This document shows positions 63,773 through 64,000 of a stretch of DNA of 64,000 nt, one piece after another (positions within the stretch are counted from its first letter, which is position 1; every line of letters begins with the position of its first letter). This stretch comes from Gemmatimonadota bacterium. GTDB taxonomy: Bacteria; Gemmatimonadota; Gemmatimonadetes; Gemmatimonadales; Gemmatimonadaceae. Both the position numbers and the translations under genes were made by a program. The DNA lies in contig JAJPIM010000024.1 in assembly GCA_021324775.1 (NCBI GenBank), forward strand, positions 124,001 to 188,000, in the 5' to 3' direction. The notes beneath the pieces were generated by a model. The model was not told where the DNA came from, searched no databases, and saw only the letters and a list, made by a program, of their open reading frames with translations.

Positions 63773-64000
63773 CTACCGCTTGATCGTCGCGCCGATCGCG
63801 GCACCGATCGTCAGCAGTCCCGCGGCTGCAGCCGCAACGGCCACAGGGCTCAACTCGACGGAACGCGCCCACCACGGCGCAGCAGCCTGCGGCACGGTCG
63901 CCGGAATGGCGGCCATGATCCGTTCGGTGAGCTCCACCGGCGCATGGGCGTGGCGGCGCACTTCGAGGTCGCGGTCGAGGCGCTTCCAGAACTCGACGTG
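63773..64000 (-). CDS. C-terminal part of an anti-sigma-type membrane protein (N-terminus outside window)
   Basis: 75 visible residues ending the gene. They begin HVEFWKRLDRDLEVRRHAHA, the helix that usually follows the zinc motif of anti-sigma factors, then APVELTERIMAAIP and a transmembrane helix (VELSPVAVAAAAAGLLTIGA) with a short GATIKR end. Fits a zinc-finger anti-sigma with one C-terminal membrane anchor; the Cys/His motif itself lies beyond the edge. Confidence 0.6.
   Translation of the reverse strand, partial: HVEFWKRLDRDLEVRRHAHAPVELTERIMAAIPATVPQAAAPWWARSVELSPVAVAAAAAGLLTIGAAIGATIKR

Overview
The window is about 64 kb of very GC-rich bacterial chromosome, densely packed with genes that are often joined by 1-8 nt overlaps (ATGA, GTGA). 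The content suggests an aerobic, chemoheterotrophic, soil-type bacterium, most like Gemmatimonadota. Supporting signs are a fused alpha-beta 2-oxoacid dehydrogenase E1, the long IspH, many lipoproteins and regulatory-domain/TonB-plug proteins, a zinc-ribbon Ser/Thr kinase, and PQQ and biotin synthesis. I saw no tRNA, rRNA, CRISPR, phage or insertion sequence; this is core chromosome, not an island. The phylum call is inference from gene content.

Layout. 1-5100: TerC-type membrane protein (cut by the window edge), fused 2-oxoacid dehydrogenase E1, HIT protein, [2Fe-2S] thioredoxin-like ferredoxin, OsmC, and an ECF sigma factor with an RsrA-like redox zinc anti-sigma. 5265-13926 (+): pqqA, a terminator/attenuator, then pqqBCDE, running on into bioF-bioA-bioD-bioB-pdxH. 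13959-19372 (-): a small repeat protein, then serA, an FAD D-2-hydroxyacid dehydrogenase, serB and a class V aminotransferase, i.e. the phosphorylated serine pathway. 19534-26985 (-): a six-gene unit with thiolase, FadB-type protein, proline dehydrogenase, a hypothetical, rsgA and a YtcJ-type amidohydrolase. 27035-34822: glpD, greA, a secreted hypothetical, a deoxyhypusine-synthase-family protein, a LOG protein, a matrixin-like protease and a serine beta-lactamase-family hydrolase. 35156-38380 (+): ECF sigma, anti-sigma, double-PDZ protein and a SufT/MIP18-type protein. 38460-47100: methyltransferase-like membrane protein, PLP enzyme, RNase D, 7Fe ferredoxin, LytM lipoprotein, mutarotase-like protein, IspH, LD-carboxypeptidase, CoA-binding protein. 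47229-55312: lysine-6-dehydrogenase-like protein, then kinase, barrel-less TonB-plug protein and PQQ sugar dehydrogenase, and two diguanylate cyclases. 55937-64000: gyrA, a zinc-ribbon protein, thioesterase and NADPH:quinone-type oxidoreductase, the 2-oxoglutarate dehydrogenase E2 and E3, a GNAT protein, and the end of another anti-sigma factor.

Connections. PQQ made at 5360-8754 has a likely user in the lipoprotein dehydrogenase at 48463-49635. PdxH supplies the PLP needed by BioF and BioA in the same unit. The FAD enzyme inside the serine unit fits removal of D-2-hydroxyglutarate made by SerA. The OsmC and redox anti-sigma genes form a thiol/peroxide-stress neighbourhood.

The most striking pattern outside the genes is a -10-like hexamer (TAGATT, TAGCTT, TAGTTT, GATACT) 5-9 nt before the start codon of about ten first-in-unit genes, which implies widespread leaderless transcription; downstream genes of the same units tend to carry Shine-Dalgarno sequences or stop/start overlaps. 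A second pattern is short tandem repeats that either extend protein ends in whole codons or duplicate the stop-codon region.
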